A stretch of DNA of 64,000 nt, taken from positions 1,240,001-1,304,000 of the forward strand of contig CBDDBR010000011.1 of NCBI GenBank assembly GCA_965225895.1, in the 5' to 3' direction. The DNA is from Endobugula sp965225895 (GTDB lineage: Bacteria; Pseudomonadota; Gammaproteobacteria; Pseudomonadales; Cellvibrionaceae). Position numbers and translations under genes: made by a program. The stretch's first letter is position 1. Every line of letters starts with the position of its first letter. Shown here piece after piece: positions 43,643 to 53,023 of this stretch. The notes beneath the pieces were generated by a model. That model saw only the letters and a list, made by a program, of their open reading frames with translations. It ran no database searches and was not told where the DNA came from.

Positions 43643-44368
43643 TTACGGAATAGTAATTCTAAAAACACCGCCACCAAGTGCACCACCATTAAATAATTCA
43701 ATACTTCCTTTACGTTCTTTTTGCTGATGAAATTCAGCAATTTTTGCCGCAAAAAACAAACCGAGCTGCGTACTACTACCATCTTGATGCGCATCACTTT
43801 CTAATGATGCGGCATCCATCATATTGACAGGAAACCCTTGCCCATCATCCGAAATTTCTATCACTAATTGCTCATCTTTAATAACAGCACTTAAGCACAT
43901 TTTTTCTTTTGCGTAACGCGCCCCATTGACCAACACATTATGAATCACACTGCCAATTAAGTCATCGTCGTAATACCACACCAGATCATTGTCACACTCA
44001 ATAGAAAAATTAATTTTTTGTGTTTCAAATAGCATATCATTGCGTGCTGCCTGATCTTCGATGGTATCGTATATATAGTGTTCTTCTATTTTCACAATCG
44101 GTGTTTGATGCTGAAAACGGTACAATGATAACAATTGAACAAGCTCGGTATTAATACGCGTTGCTTCGTACTGTAAAATAGAAAACCGATGTTTTTGTTC
44201 TTCACTTTCAGACTCAGATTCTTTAATCACTTCTTCTAATGAACCTAGCAACATACCTAAAGAATTTTTCATATCATGCACACTAGATGCTAATACAAAA
44301 GAAAAATCAAGATCTTGATTAGTCTGTAAAGCGGAATGATGATCTGCAATACTTACCATTTCATTCAT
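43643..44368 (-). CDS. soluble sensor histidine kinase
   Basis: This 241-residue kinase has no membrane segment or sensor domain: a DHp helix with His31 in SSVHDMKNSLGMLLGSLEE, then an HATPase_c domain with the N box VIHNVLVNGARYA, DDGQGFP, LGLFFAAKIAE and GGVFRITIP. The start overlaps the stop of the upstream response regulator gene by 4 bp (ATGA), so the two are translated together and surely form a pair. AGGAAAA sits before the ATG inside the regulator gene. The signal input must come from the regulator or another protein. Confidence 0.85.
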   Translation of the reverse strand: MNEMVSIADHHSALQTNQDLDFSFVLASSVHDMKNSLGMLLGSLEEVIKESESESEEQKHRFSILQYEATRINTELVQLLSLYRFQHQTPIVKIEEHYIYDTIEDQAARNDMLFETQKINFSIECDNDLVWYYDDDLIGSVIHNVLVNGARYAKEKMCLSAVIKDEQLVIEISDDGQGFPVNMMDAASLESDAHQDGSSTQLGLFFAAKIAEFHQQKERKGSIELFNGGALGGGVFRITIP

Positions 44369-46035
44369 AGTCTTTTTTCCTCGTTATGTTGATTTACAAT
44401 ATTATTATCTGCTTGTATAACCACTTGGCGATACATTAGCTTTAATTGTTTATAACGTTGATATTTGTCACTATCAGAACCTACATAACGCTCAACAACT
44501 TTAAATGTACTACTACAAATATTTTCGTATTCTTCGGTAATACCACGCTCTTTAACTTCACCAATAATGGCTTGAATAAGATTTAACTTTAAACCGATGT
44601 AGCGTGGATATTTTTTTTGCGCTTTTAAAAAATAATTAATTGATTGCGAAAAATCACCCGAACTATAAAAATCAATGCCTTTTTTATTAATACTACCAAT
44701 GAGTTTTTTACCTTTTTCACTAACAGGCTCTTCTAATAATGGATCTATTTTTTCTAATGCCAACTGGTCATGCTGATAAAAAATCAGCATCTCTTGAAGA
44801 GCTTCTTTGGCTTTCACAAAATTTCCGCTTGCCATTAAGGCATTAGCCGCTTCAATTTCATTAATCACATTACGTTCAGGGCTATCATCAATGAGCTGTT
44901 TTGCTTCGGTAAATAACTCATCAGATATGCGTTTATTCCCATTCATTGCATTAATTTGGCTATGTAATAATTTTGCTTGTATTTTTTGCTCTTCGTTAAT
45001 GTTGTATTGGTTATCAATGCCGTTAAGCAATTTAATCGCATCTAAGCTTGCGATTTGCGCCTTATCAATATCATTATCATATATTTTAGTAATCGCACGC
45101 GCTAAATTAAGATGATTATCAACGGTGTCATAGTGCGAGTTAGCACCATATTTAATGGTTTTTTTATAGGCTTTCATGGCAATTTCTATATCACCATTGG
45201 CTAATGCTGTATCCGCTAGATTTTTTTGTCGACCGATCGACATAGGCGAAATAGTCGCAGCTTGTTCTAATGTCAGCTGCAATTTTTCTGAATCACCCAA
45301 GGTGGTATACGCTTTTGATAAACAATCATAGGCTTTTAAATAAGCAGGATAGTCTTGCACAATATAATCTAGCGCATTAACGGCATCATCTAATTTACCC
45401 CGTTCTAGATCCACATTCGCTAAACCCACTTGCGCCCAATCTAAATCTCTCGCTTCTAAGACTTTAATATACAGTAACTCCGCATCATCATAGCGCTGTT
45501 CCTGAATATATAATTCACCCAGTAATTTTTGGCAATCTACGGTATAACGCGATTGTTTTAATAAGGCTTCTTCGAGTAAACGAATGGCTCGGCTATTATT
45601 ATTATCATCTATTGCCTGATAAATATTTACCAACTCCGTACGTTTGGCCATTTGCCGCTTAATACGCTGCTCTAAGGTTTTGCCTGTAATCGGCTTACTC
45701 AAATAATCACTAGGCTCACAGTCATAACTTGCCATCACAACATCACGACTGGTATCGGCCGAAATTAACATAAATATATCTGAGCGCTTCACCATTTTGC
45801 GAAAGCGCATTTCTTCTAAAAACTGCTGCCCTGTTTTACCCGAGCCTAAATTATAATCCGACAAAATAACGTCATAATGGTTTTTGCGGCACAGGTTAAT
45901 CGCCTCATTGCCACTAGACACACTATTAATAGAACGAAAGCCAAGCGCATACATATTTTTGGCAAGCGTGGTGCGAAAATTATGAAAATCATCAACAATT
46001 AACACACTCAAATTAGCATAATCTGGCGAAGACAT
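44365..46035 (-). CDS. response regulator with TPR output domain
   Basis: This 556-residue protein has an N-terminal receiver domain (residues 8-125) with the acidic pair D15-D16, phosphoacceptor Asp60 in VILSDYNLGSGKTG and the lysine in YLSKPITGKTLE. The rest (about 135-530) is a helical TPR array with repeats such as LGELYIQEQRYDDAELLYIKVLEARDLDWAQVGLANVDLERGKLDDA. No DNA-binding or enzymatic output is present, so it probably works by protein-protein contact. It forms an operon with the kinase. Similar TPR regulators occur in Pseudomonas and Vibrio, without clear function. Confidence 0.85.
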   Translation of the reverse strand: MSSPDYANLSVLIVDDFHNFRTTLAKNMYALGFRSINSVSSGNEAINLCRKNHYDVILSDYNLGSGKTGQQFLEEMRFRKMVKRSDIFMLISADTSRDVVMASYDCEPSDYLSKPITGKTLEQRIKRQMAKRTELVNIYQAIDDNNNSRAIRLLEEALLKQSRYTVDCQKLLGELYIQEQRYDDAELLYIKVLEARDLDWAQVGLANVDLERGKLDDAVNALDYIVQDYPAYLKAYDCLSKAYTTLGDSEKLQLTLEQAATISPMSIGRQKNLADTALANGDIEIAMKAYKKTIKYGANSHYDTVDNHLNLARAITKIYDNDIDKAQIASLDAIKLLNGIDNQYNINEEQKIQAKLLHSQINAMNGNKRISDELFTEAKQLIDDSPERNVINEIEAANALMASGNFVKAKEALQEMLIFYQHDQLALEKIDPLLEEPVSEKGKKLIGSINKKGIDFYSSGDFSQSINYFLKAQKKYPRYIGLKLNLIQAIIGEVKERGITEEYENICSSTFKVVERYVGSDSDKYQRYKQLKLMYRQVVIQADNNIVNQHNEEKRL

Positions 46036-46234
46036 AGGTAAACATCACATATTTATGGGTATCACACTATGAGAATAGACCATTCTGCCTAGCCTGCTGA
46101 AGATTCCCATGACCATGATCACAACTAATAGAAATAACATCCCACATTCCTTTCTAGGTGTTTTTGAGTATAAAAGCTATAATCTCACCCGCGATAACGC
46201 ATTGACTCCCTAGAGCATTGATTCACAAAATTAC

Positions 46235-46990
46235 ATGACTAATTCAACATTACCGCCTGATACATCGCGTCAAGACAGTATTTTTTCTGAGCCTATGGGG
46301 CAAATCAGCCCTTTTAGCTTTGATGACAGCGTGGCCAGCGTATTTCCCGATATGATTCAACGCTCGGTGCCTGGCTATAGCGCTATTTTAAGTATGATTG
46401 GGGATATTTCTGAACGTTATGCCCAAGAAAACAGCTATTGCTATGATCTCGGCTGCTCACTTGGTGCGGCCACACTGGCTATGCGACATGGTATTAAGGT
46501 CAAAAACTGTGAAATTAGAAGTATTGATAACTCTGCGGCCATGATTAAACGCTGCCAGCCGATTATTGATGCCGATACACAAACCGTGCCCGTCAATCTG
46601 CAATGTGCCGATATCAGCCAAATAGCGATCGAAAAAGCTTCGATTGTCGTACTCAATTTCACGCTACAGTTTATTGAACCCAAAGCACGACAAACCTTAT
46701 TGCAAACTATCTACGATGGTTTATTACCGGGCGGCATTCTTATTTTGTCTGAAAAAGTGCATTTTGATAATCCGCCACATCAAGCGTTAATGACAGACCT
46801 TTATCACAATTTTAAACGCGTGAATGGATATAGTGAGCTGGAAATTTCACAAAAACGTACCGCTCTTGAAAACGTACTACGCTCAGACAGTATTGACACC
46901 CATCGCCAACGACTTAGCCACTGCGGTTTTTCGAGTGCCGACCTTTGGTTTCAGTGCTTTACCTTCTGCTCGCTTATCGCCATCAAATAA
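46235..46990 (+). CDS. cmoA: carboxy-S-adenosyl-L-methionine synthase CmoA
   Basis: CmoA makes Cx-SAM from SAM and prephenate, the carboxymethyl donor for cmo5U34 in tRNA. The 251-residue protein has FDDSVASVFPDMIQRSVPGYSAILSMIG, the SAM loop CYDLGCSLGAATLAMRH, IRSIDNSAAMIKRC, and VVLNFTLQFIEP, all typical of CmoA. The ATG has no strong ribosome site. cmoB follows after 21 bp, the usual operon. Confidence 0.95.
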   Translation: MTNSTLPPDTSRQDSIFSEPMGQISPFSFDDSVASVFPDMIQRSVPGYSAILSMIGDISERYAQENSYCYDLGCSLGAATLAMRHGIKVKNCEIRSIDNSAAMIKRCQPIIDADTQTVPVNLQCADISQIAIEKASIVVLNFTLQFIEPKARQTLLQTIYDGLLPGGILILSEKVHFDNPPHQALMTDLYHNFKRVNGYSELEISQKRTALENVLRSDSIDTHRQRLSHCGFSSADLWFQCFTFCSLIAIK

Positions 46991-47011
46991 TCATACGATT
47001 TACACCTTATT

Positions 47012-47998
47012 ATGCTCAATTATTTTCAATCGCTACTCACGGCGTTAAAAGACCCCGAAACTACAACCAACACTTTAAGTGCATGGGCCGAACAATTGCC
47101 CGAAGATATTCGCCAAGGGCTGTGTGAAAAACGTTTTGGGGATTTAGCCCAATGGCGTACAGCTCTCGAGCAACTCCCAACCACCACCCCCAGTCATATC
47201 GAACTATGTGATAACGTAAGTATTGGCCTACAAGAAGATTGTAGCGATGAAGAATACCAGCACATTCACACACAACTTGCTGCTCTAATTCCTTGGCGAA
47301 AAGGCCCCATGAGTATCCATGGAATTCATATTGATACCGAGTGGCGATCGGATTGGAAATGGCAACGAGTCGTACCTCATCTCACCTCCCTAAAAGATAA
47401 AAATATCTTAGATGTAGGCTGTGGTAACGGCTATCACTGTTTACGCAGTTACGGAGCAGGCGCCAATCGCGTTATCGGTATTGATCCATCACCGCGCTTT
47501 GTTGTGCAGTTTTATATGATGAAACACTTTTTAGGTGATATACCTGTCGATGTGTTACCTATAGGTATAGAAGCTTTACCCGCTCATTTAGCCAGTTTTG
47601 ATGTAACCTTTTCAATGGGCGTACTCTACCACCGACGCTCGCCCATGGATCACTTACGTGAACTCAAAGCGACATTAACCACTGGCGGACAATTAGTATT
47701 AGAAACACTGCTTATTGATGGCAAGCTCGGCGATGTACTCGTACCTGAGGGTCGCTACGCTATGATGAATAATGTGTGGTTTTTACCCAGCGCAGACACA
47801 CTGATTAGCTGGCTAAAAAAATGCGGCTTTAAAAATCCTCGCGTTGTCGATTTAGAAAAAACCAGTATAGAAGAGCAACGAAAAACCGAGTGGATGAAGT
47901 TTCATTCTTTGGCCGAGTTTTTAGACCCCAATGACAATACAAAGACCGTTGAAGGGCACCCCGCGCCACTCAGAGGCGTATTTATTGCTGAAGTATAA
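47012..47998 (+). CDS. cmoB: tRNA U34 carboxymethyltransferase CmoB
   Basis: CmoB transfers the carboxymethyl group of Cx-SAM to 5-hydroxyuridine 34 of tRNAs, widening wobble reading. The 328-residue protein has LIPWRKGPMSIHGIHIDTEWRSDWKWQRV, the SAM motif ILDVGCGNGYHCLRSYGAGA, FSMGVLYHRRSPMDHLRELK, and a C-terminal TEWMKFHSLAEFLDPND. It is the second gene of cmoAB, and convergent with tgpA 17 bp away. Confidence 0.95.
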   Translation: MLNYFQSLLTALKDPETTTNTLSAWAEQLPEDIRQGLCEKRFGDLAQWRTALEQLPTTTPSHIELCDNVSIGLQEDCSDEEYQHIHTQLAALIPWRKGPMSIHGIHIDTEWRSDWKWQRVVPHLTSLKDKNILDVGCGNGYHCLRSYGAGANRVIGIDPSPRFVVQFYMMKHFLGDIPVDVLPIGIEALPAHLASFDVTFSMGVLYHRRSPMDHLRELKATLTTGGQLVLETLLIDGKLGDVLVPEGRYAMMNNVWFLPSADTLISWLKKCGFKNPRVVDLEKTSIEEQRKTEWMKFHSLAEFLDPNDNTKTVEGHPAPLRGVFIAEV

Positions 47999-48015
47999 AG
48001 CGTAAACACGATGAC

Positions 48016-50004
48016 TTACGTGGGTATTTTTGTTATTTCTTGCTTAATAATACGCAATGATTCCTGTAGCCTGTTTTCATTAAGCGAATCATAACGATAA
48101 AAAACAGACTCAAACTCAGCCTGAATAATAGACAAAGAAGCGTGTAAACTTGGATGCGCTGCGATTGCTTTCTGACAATAAATACCCACCGTATCACCTG
48201 CACAATAATCTATCCCCAAACGCTGCAACTTTTTTTGCAACATTAAAAATAATTTTTTTTCTTTACTCACCCCATGAACTGGTAAGCCAAATAGGCTGAG
48301 ACAAATCACTACGATAACAATAAATAAAGGAATAAAGATAAGCAGTAACATGGTCAACGGCGTTAGCTCACCAAAGTAGCGTTCTAAAAATGATTGCTGC
48401 TGCTTTGTATCATAGGATAAGACCCAGCGCTGCCAGCGATAATCTATAATTTGCCATTGATTTCTTACATGGTTCAACCATGCCAACGAAGACTTTGATC
48501 GTCCGACTAAAGCACGCTCCTCTTGGGGCAATGCAGCAACCACCCCCTGCTCGGCACGTTCTACAGCGACTGCGGCGGTAGGATCAACTCTTAGCCACCC
48601 TTGCCCATCAAGCCATACTTCGGCCCATGCATGTGCATCGCGCTGATAAACACGTAAATAGCTATTACTGCTATCCCATTCACCACCTTGATATCCAACA
48701 ACAACACGCGCAGGAATACCCACACTGCGCATTAGCACAACAAAGCTACTAGAAAAATGTTCACAAAATCCTTGCTGAGTAGAAAACAAAAATTCATCTA
48801 CCGTATGTAGACCTAATCGTGGTGGTGACAATGTATAAGTCAATGACTCACGGTAATAGTCTAATACCGCAGTAATATACGCACGTGTATTACTCACACT
48901 ACGACGCCATACCCAAGCCTGTTTTTGTGTTTGCGGATTATATTGTGCTGGCAACGCCGTATAGCGACGATACTCTCTTAAAGACAAAACAGACTGCGGC
49001 AAAAAACCATGAAGATAAGAAACCGCCGAGTATCGCATACGCTGATGAATGCTGTGCTTCTGTAATACTTCATACTGCGATGTATAAATAAAAGGCTTAT
49101 CGCGAGATTCAAATACAGCCTGTGGAATGCCATAAAGCCAATGATTTTCTGTAGCTTCTAATAGCACCTCGTAAGGAATACCATTGCCTGCCACTAATGG
49201 GTCTTTACTCCCCACGCTGGGTTGTAACACCAATTGCGAAACAGGTGTTGAGCGCTGCCAGCGCCTGCCATCAAAGTCGTCTAATACCAAGCCACGCCAA
49301 TACATTTTCTCTCGTGGAATACGTTGTTCTCCAAAAGTAACACGAAACGCTAAATCGTCACTTTGAATCAACGCATTAAATTCACCAGGCGACATACTAT
49401 CGCTCATACCTACCGTCGCCGAATTTGACTGTAAAGGAACAGACCACAAAGGACTAAGACGGGGTAAAACCAACATCATCACCCCAGCCAAAACAGCGCT
49501 TTGCAATAATATTTTACAAACTAATCGTATGATCTGAGAAAATGGCAAAAGCCGACTATATACTTGTAATAAGGTCGCCGTCGTAACAACAACGGCAAGC
49601 AAAGCAAGTAACGTATGCAGCACTGATTGCTCAAATAAAAAACTACATGCAATGGCAAAGTACGAAAGACAAATAAGAAATACAATATCGCGTTCAGAGC
49701 GTAACTCTATTAACTTTAAAGTTAACGACAATAACAATAAGGTCAGCATAGGCTCTAATGCAAACCATTGCGCATACTCAACATACAGCAATGCTGTAGT
49801 TACACATACTAATAGCGTTTTAAACCAAAGGCTCGGCGCTCGCCACACCTCACGTAAAATATTTATACGCCAAATACATATCACCCCAGCAACCAAAAAC
49901 ATCCATAGGGGTAACTGAGAAACATGTAATAGCATCACTAATGCAAAGACAGCGAGTAAACTGAATAACAGTGGACGTGGTAGTAAAAAAACAGATTCAG
50001 ACAT
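48016..50004 (-). CDS. tgpA: DUF3488/transglutaminase-like protein TgpA
   Basis: This 662-residue membrane protein resembles Pseudomonas TgpA, a periplasmic transglutaminase-like protein needed for viability there. It has about six N-terminal membrane helices (1-195, DUF3488), then a transglutaminase core with Cys in QQGFCEHFSSSF (about 413), His in RDAHAWAEVW (about 458) and Asp in LRVDPTAA (about 474), one more helix near 555-580, and a C-terminal DUF4129-like tail. The start overlaps the DUF58 stop, so it ends a moxR-DUF58-tgpA operon. Confidence 0.88.
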   Translation of the reverse strand: MSESVFLLPRPLLFSLLAVFALVMLLHVSQLPLWMFLVAGVICIWRINILREVWRAPSLWFKTLLVCVTTALLYVEYAQWFALEPMLTLLLLSLTLKLIELRSERDIVFLICLSYFAIACSFLFEQSVLHTLLALLAVVVTTATLLQVYSRLLPFSQIIRLVCKILLQSAVLAGVMMLVLPRLSPLWSVPLQSNSATVGMSDSMSPGEFNALIQSDDLAFRVTFGEQRIPREKMYWRGLVLDDFDGRRWQRSTPVSQLVLQPSVGSKDPLVAGNGIPYEVLLEATENHWLYGIPQAVFESRDKPFIYTSQYEVLQKHSIHQRMRYSAVSYLHGFLPQSVLSLREYRRYTALPAQYNPQTQKQAWVWRRSVSNTRAYITAVLDYYRESLTYTLSPPRLGLHTVDEFLFSTQQGFCEHFSSSFVVLMRSVGIPARVVVGYQGGEWDSSNSYLRVYQRDAHAWAEVWLDGQGWLRVDPTAAVAVERAEQGVVAALPQEERALVGRSKSSLAWLNHVRNQWQIIDYRWQRWVLSYDTKQQQSFLERYFGELTPLTMLLLIFIPLFIVIVVICLSLFGLPVHGVSKEKKLFLMLQKKLQRLGIDYCAGDTVGIYCQKAIAAHPSLHASLSIIQAEFESVFYRYDSLNENRLQESLRIIKQEITKIPT

Positions 50005-51038
50005 TACACCTGTCCCCTATCAAGCACATCATCACCGCTATAACCCCATATAGCCAATGCTGTTAACGCCTTATAGCGATGATCACTTCCCATACCTAAG
50101 GGAATCGTTTGATCAGGCAACACTAAACCATAGAGAATTTTTTTGCGCTCCGCTTGTAACACACAATCACATAAACGCGACAAACGTTCTTCAACTGGCA
50201 GCCCTAAAAAATCATCCCAACAAAGCCACTGCTGTCGCTCGCGTTGCTGTACATTTTCATACACCTTTGTGGCTAACCCTTGCCCTTTTGCATATGTTTT
50301 CCATGCGATATGACTCAAAGCATCACCCGCCTGATATTCGCGTAAATGTGACACATCATCATTGAGCGCTATAGTTCGTTGTGTTTCGTGGTGACTATGA
50401 TTATGTGCATCACTATCAATCCAATGGGCTTGAGGTAAGTCACTCGATATAGGCTTGGGATATACCCATAAAGTAATATCCATATCTAATGTTGCCCATG
50501 CCCGTATTAACCCTAAAGGGTATCGTGTCATTATCGTTAATCGTTCAGCACGATAACAACCACGAGTGGGTGCGGGTAACCATAGTGTAACGAGTTGACT
50601 GCTGCTATCAATTGCATCCACCATGACCAAAGAAGACATATTCCAACCTATTTCTATACTACGATGCATAAAACGGTGTTGTGAAGAAGCGCACGTCAGT
50701 AAACACTCCACTTTTATGGCCTCACCTGCAAAACATGGTGTTACACGCTTAACGGTAATAGATAATCCAGAAAAATTAGCATAAGTATAAAAAATACAGG
50801 TATGTAATACTGATAACAAAAGAAAGCTTAATAAGAGCACAACATTATTTTGGTAGTTTGTACCTAATAACCACAACAAAACGACCGTGATTAAAAAACT
50901 AACACCTACTTTTGAGGGAAAAATAAAAATATTTTTTCGGTGTAGCGTATGCGAATAATGTGCAGGGATACGCCGTGTTAACCACGCTTGAAAACGGCGA
51001 TAAAAGAATGATGCTTTAACAAAGCGCGACATAGCCAT
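50004..51038 (-). CDS. DUF58 domain protein
   Basis: This protein of about 344 residues has two membrane helices near 32-75 and a DUF58 domain with the HLREYQAGDALSHIAWKTYAKGQGLATKVYE signature. DUF58 proteins nearly always pair with MoxR ATPases; they are thought to act in assembly or activation of envelope proteins. The start is ATG at 51038 (MAMSRF), one base after the moxR stop; a TTG three codons upstream is less likely. It is the middle gene of a tight operon. Confidence 0.85.
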   Translation of the reverse strand: MAMSRFVKASFFYRRFQAWLTRRIPAHYSHTLHRKNIFIFPSKVGVSFLITVVLLWLLGTNYQNNVVLLLSFLLLSVLHTCIFYTYANFSGLSITVKRVTPCFAGEAIKVECLLTCASSQHRFMHRSIEIGWNMSSLVMVDAIDSSSQLVTLWLPAPTRGCYRAERLTIMTRYPLGLIRAWATLDMDITLWVYPKPISSDLPQAHWIDSDAHNHSHHETQRTIALNDDVSHLREYQAGDALSHIAWKTYAKGQGLATKVYENVQQRERQQWLCWDDFLGLPVEERLSRLCDCVLQAERKKILYGLVLPDQTIPLGMGSDHRYKALTALAIWGYSGDDVLDRGQV

Positions 51039-51039
51039 G

Positions 51040-51966
51040 TTAATCAATAACGGGGACTTGCCGCATCATCGTTTCTACGCTGGTTTTCACAGAAGACAAA
51101 CTATCTTTAGGTAATAAACGATGCCCTACAACAGCCAACATCACCGCTTGTAAATCATCTGGAATCACGTAATCTCGCTGATGAATTAACGCCCACGCTT
51201 TAGCGCAATGCAACCAAGATAACGCTGCTCTAGGCGATAATCCCGCTGGGTATTCTGCACTCTCACGTGTATAACTTAATAAACGCTGTAAGTAATCTAA
51301 TACATGATCACTGGCTTTCACATTAGCCACACTTTTTTGCAACGTGTGTAATTGTTCAAGTGTTACGATAGGTTCTACATGTTTAAATAATCCACCAGCA
51401 TAACCTTGTGATAACAACATGCGCTCGGCTGCCTGTGAAGGATATCCCAAAGATAAACGCATCATAAAACGATCTAGCTGAGACTCAGGTAAAGGAAATG
51501 TACCTGATTGGTGTAATGGATTTTGTGTGGCAATCACAAAAAAAGGCGAATCTAATGTGTAGGTTTGGCCGTCGGCTGTAATTTGTCGCTCACCCATGGC
51601 CTCTAGTAATGCGCTTTGTGTTTTCGGTGACGCGCGATTAATTTCATCTGCTAACAACACTTGTGTAAATACAGGCCCCTGTCTAAAGGTAAATGCCTCT
51701 GTCGACGATTGATAAACTGAACTACCAATAATATCTGCAGGTAATAAGTCGCTAGTAAATTGTACGCGCTGATAATCTAAACCAAAAATATTAGCCAAAC
51801 CGTGCGCTAATGTTGTTTTACCCATACCGGGTAAATCTTCCAATAATAAATGACCATTAGCCAACAAACACGCTAATGCTTGTTTAGTGATATCCGCTTT
51901 GTCATAAATAATATGACCTAACGATTCGTTAAGAGCATGGATTAATTCTTTTGTTGTACTCGACAT
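51040..51966 (-). CDS. MoxR-family AAA+ ATPase
   Basis: This 308-residue AAA+ protein of the MoxR group has Walker A LEDLPGMGKTTLAH (about residues 43-56), Walker B VLLADEINRASPKTQ, sensor 1 FVIATQNP and the LPESQLDRFMMRLSLGYP segment. It probably acts as a chaperone-like motor with the DUF58 and transglutaminase partners downstream. The ATG has only a weak ribosome site. Upstream lies a 180-bp gap with repeats. Confidence 0.92.
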   Translation of the reverse strand: MSSTTKELIHALNESLGHIIYDKADITKQALACLLANGHLLLEDLPGMGKTTLAHGLANIFGLDYQRVQFTSDLLPADIIGSSVYQSSTEAFTFRQGPVFTQVLLADEINRASPKTQSALLEAMGERQITADGQTYTLDSPFFVIATQNPLHQSGTFPLPESQLDRFMMRLSLGYPSQAAERMLLSQGYAGGLFKHVEPIVTLEQLHTLQKSVANVKASDHVLDYLQRLLSYTRESAEYPAGLSPRAALSWLHCAKAWALIHQRDYVIPDDLQAVMLAVVGHRLLPKDSLSSVKTSVETMMRQVPVID

Positions 51967-51997
51967 AGGACTTCTTATTGATCATTAAAAGAAAGAT

Positions 51998-52069
51998 ATA
52001 CCGCATTGGATACCGTATGAATAAATACCGTATAAGTAGAACCCATATGGAGGGATACCGTATTAGATA
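51998..52069. repeat. ATACCGTAT repeat cluster, 15-nt period
   Basis: ATACCGTAT occurs exactly at 52010, 52025 and 52055, with a degenerate unit at 52040 (AACCCATATGGAGGG), so the period is 15 nt. A near-copy ATACCGCAT stands at 51998. It lies between moxR and the flavodoxin gene. Confidence 0.7.
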
Positions 52070-52146
52070 GCAAGATAAAAATATGATGGGACATGCGCCA
52101 ACACTAGATGCCTAAATCATAAACACTATGCGTTAGCCATTCATCG

Positions 52147-52674
52147 TTATAACTTAGGCGCCCCGCTAAATTCACCTTGAATTTGTACACACCATTGGTC
52201 AACGCGTGCGCTAGTAAGTTCCTCTTGCTGGTCTTCATCAATGGCTAACCCCATAAATAAATCAGTACCCGCAACTTCTGCTTTTGAAGCATCATAATCG
52301 TAACCATCCGTTGGCCAATAGCCGATCATCTTTGCCCCATTAGCCTGTACCACATCGTGTAACATACCCATGGCATCTAAAAAGTAATCCCCGTAACCAA
52401 ATTGATCACCCAAACCAAATAACGCCACCGTTTTACCTGTAAAATCCACCGATTGAATATCTTCCCAGAACTCTTCCCAATCCGATTGTATTTGTCCAAA
52501 ATCCCACGTGGGAATACCTAATATAATGTGCTGATATTCAGCAAATTCGAGTTGAGTCACGTCGGCAATATCATAAACAACCACATGCTCTTCGCCCAAA
52601 CGCTGCTGAATAAGCCCTGCAACGCGCTCGGTATTTCCTTCATCACTACCAAAAAACAAACCTATACTAGACAC
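52147..52674 (-). CDS. long-chain flavodoxin
   Basis: This 175-residue electron carrier binds FMN. It has the phosphate loop SSIGLFFGSDEGNTERVA, the isoalloxazine-contact regions LGIPTWDFGQIQSDWEEF and LFGLGDQFGYGDYFLDAMGMLHD, and the long-chain insertion. The frame is open far upstream to 52779, but those residues are unlike any flavodoxin; the GTG at 52674 with GGAG five nt before it gives the family start MSSIGLFFGS. FldA or FldB cannot be told apart. It is monocistronic. Confidence 0.88.
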   Translation of the reverse strand: MSSIGLFFGSDEGNTERVAGLIQQRLGEEHVVVYDIADVTQLEFAEYQHIILGIPTWDFGQIQSDWEEFWEDIQSVDFTGKTVALFGLGDQFGYGDYFLDAMGMLHDVVQANGAKMIGYWPTDGYDYDASKAEVAGTDLFMGLAIDEDQQEELTSARVDQWCVQIQGEFSGAPKL

Positions 52675-52897
52675 ACTCACTCCAAAAAAATGCCTGAAAG
52701 ACAAAAACGCGGCGATTGTCCCAAGGTTTATTCCCAATCGCAAGCGGCAAAAAACTGCCACTTTATCGAAACCTGTCACCTAACACATCAAAACAAGTGT
52801 GCTGAGCTGCGTCAACTTATTGCCACGCCAATGCTAAGAAAAACAATTAGCCATATAAACCATTGATTTTAAATGAATAAATTTAATAGAACAGCTA

Positions 52898-52914
52898 TTG
52901 GTACAGTTTTCGCA
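52898..52914 (+). promoter_or_regulatory. candidate sigma-54 promoter of the diguanylate cyclase gene
   Basis: TTGGTACAGTTTTCGCA has the invariant GG (52900-52901) and GC (52912-52913) exactly 10 bp apart, as in -24/-12 promoters, and lies about 110 bp upstream of the GGDEF gene. Confidence 0.45.
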
Positions 52915-53023
52915 TTATATTGGGTGCAACAAGCAAAAATATTATCTTCACTTTTTGCTAAAACATAATGGCATATAGCCGATAGGGTGTTTTAGCATCT
53001 AACTAGTTTTAATGGGTAAGATT

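Noticed and set aside
52675..52779. N-terminal 35-residue extension of the flavodoxin
   Set aside because: The residues are unlike any flavodoxin and the internal GTG with GGAG spacing gives the expected start.
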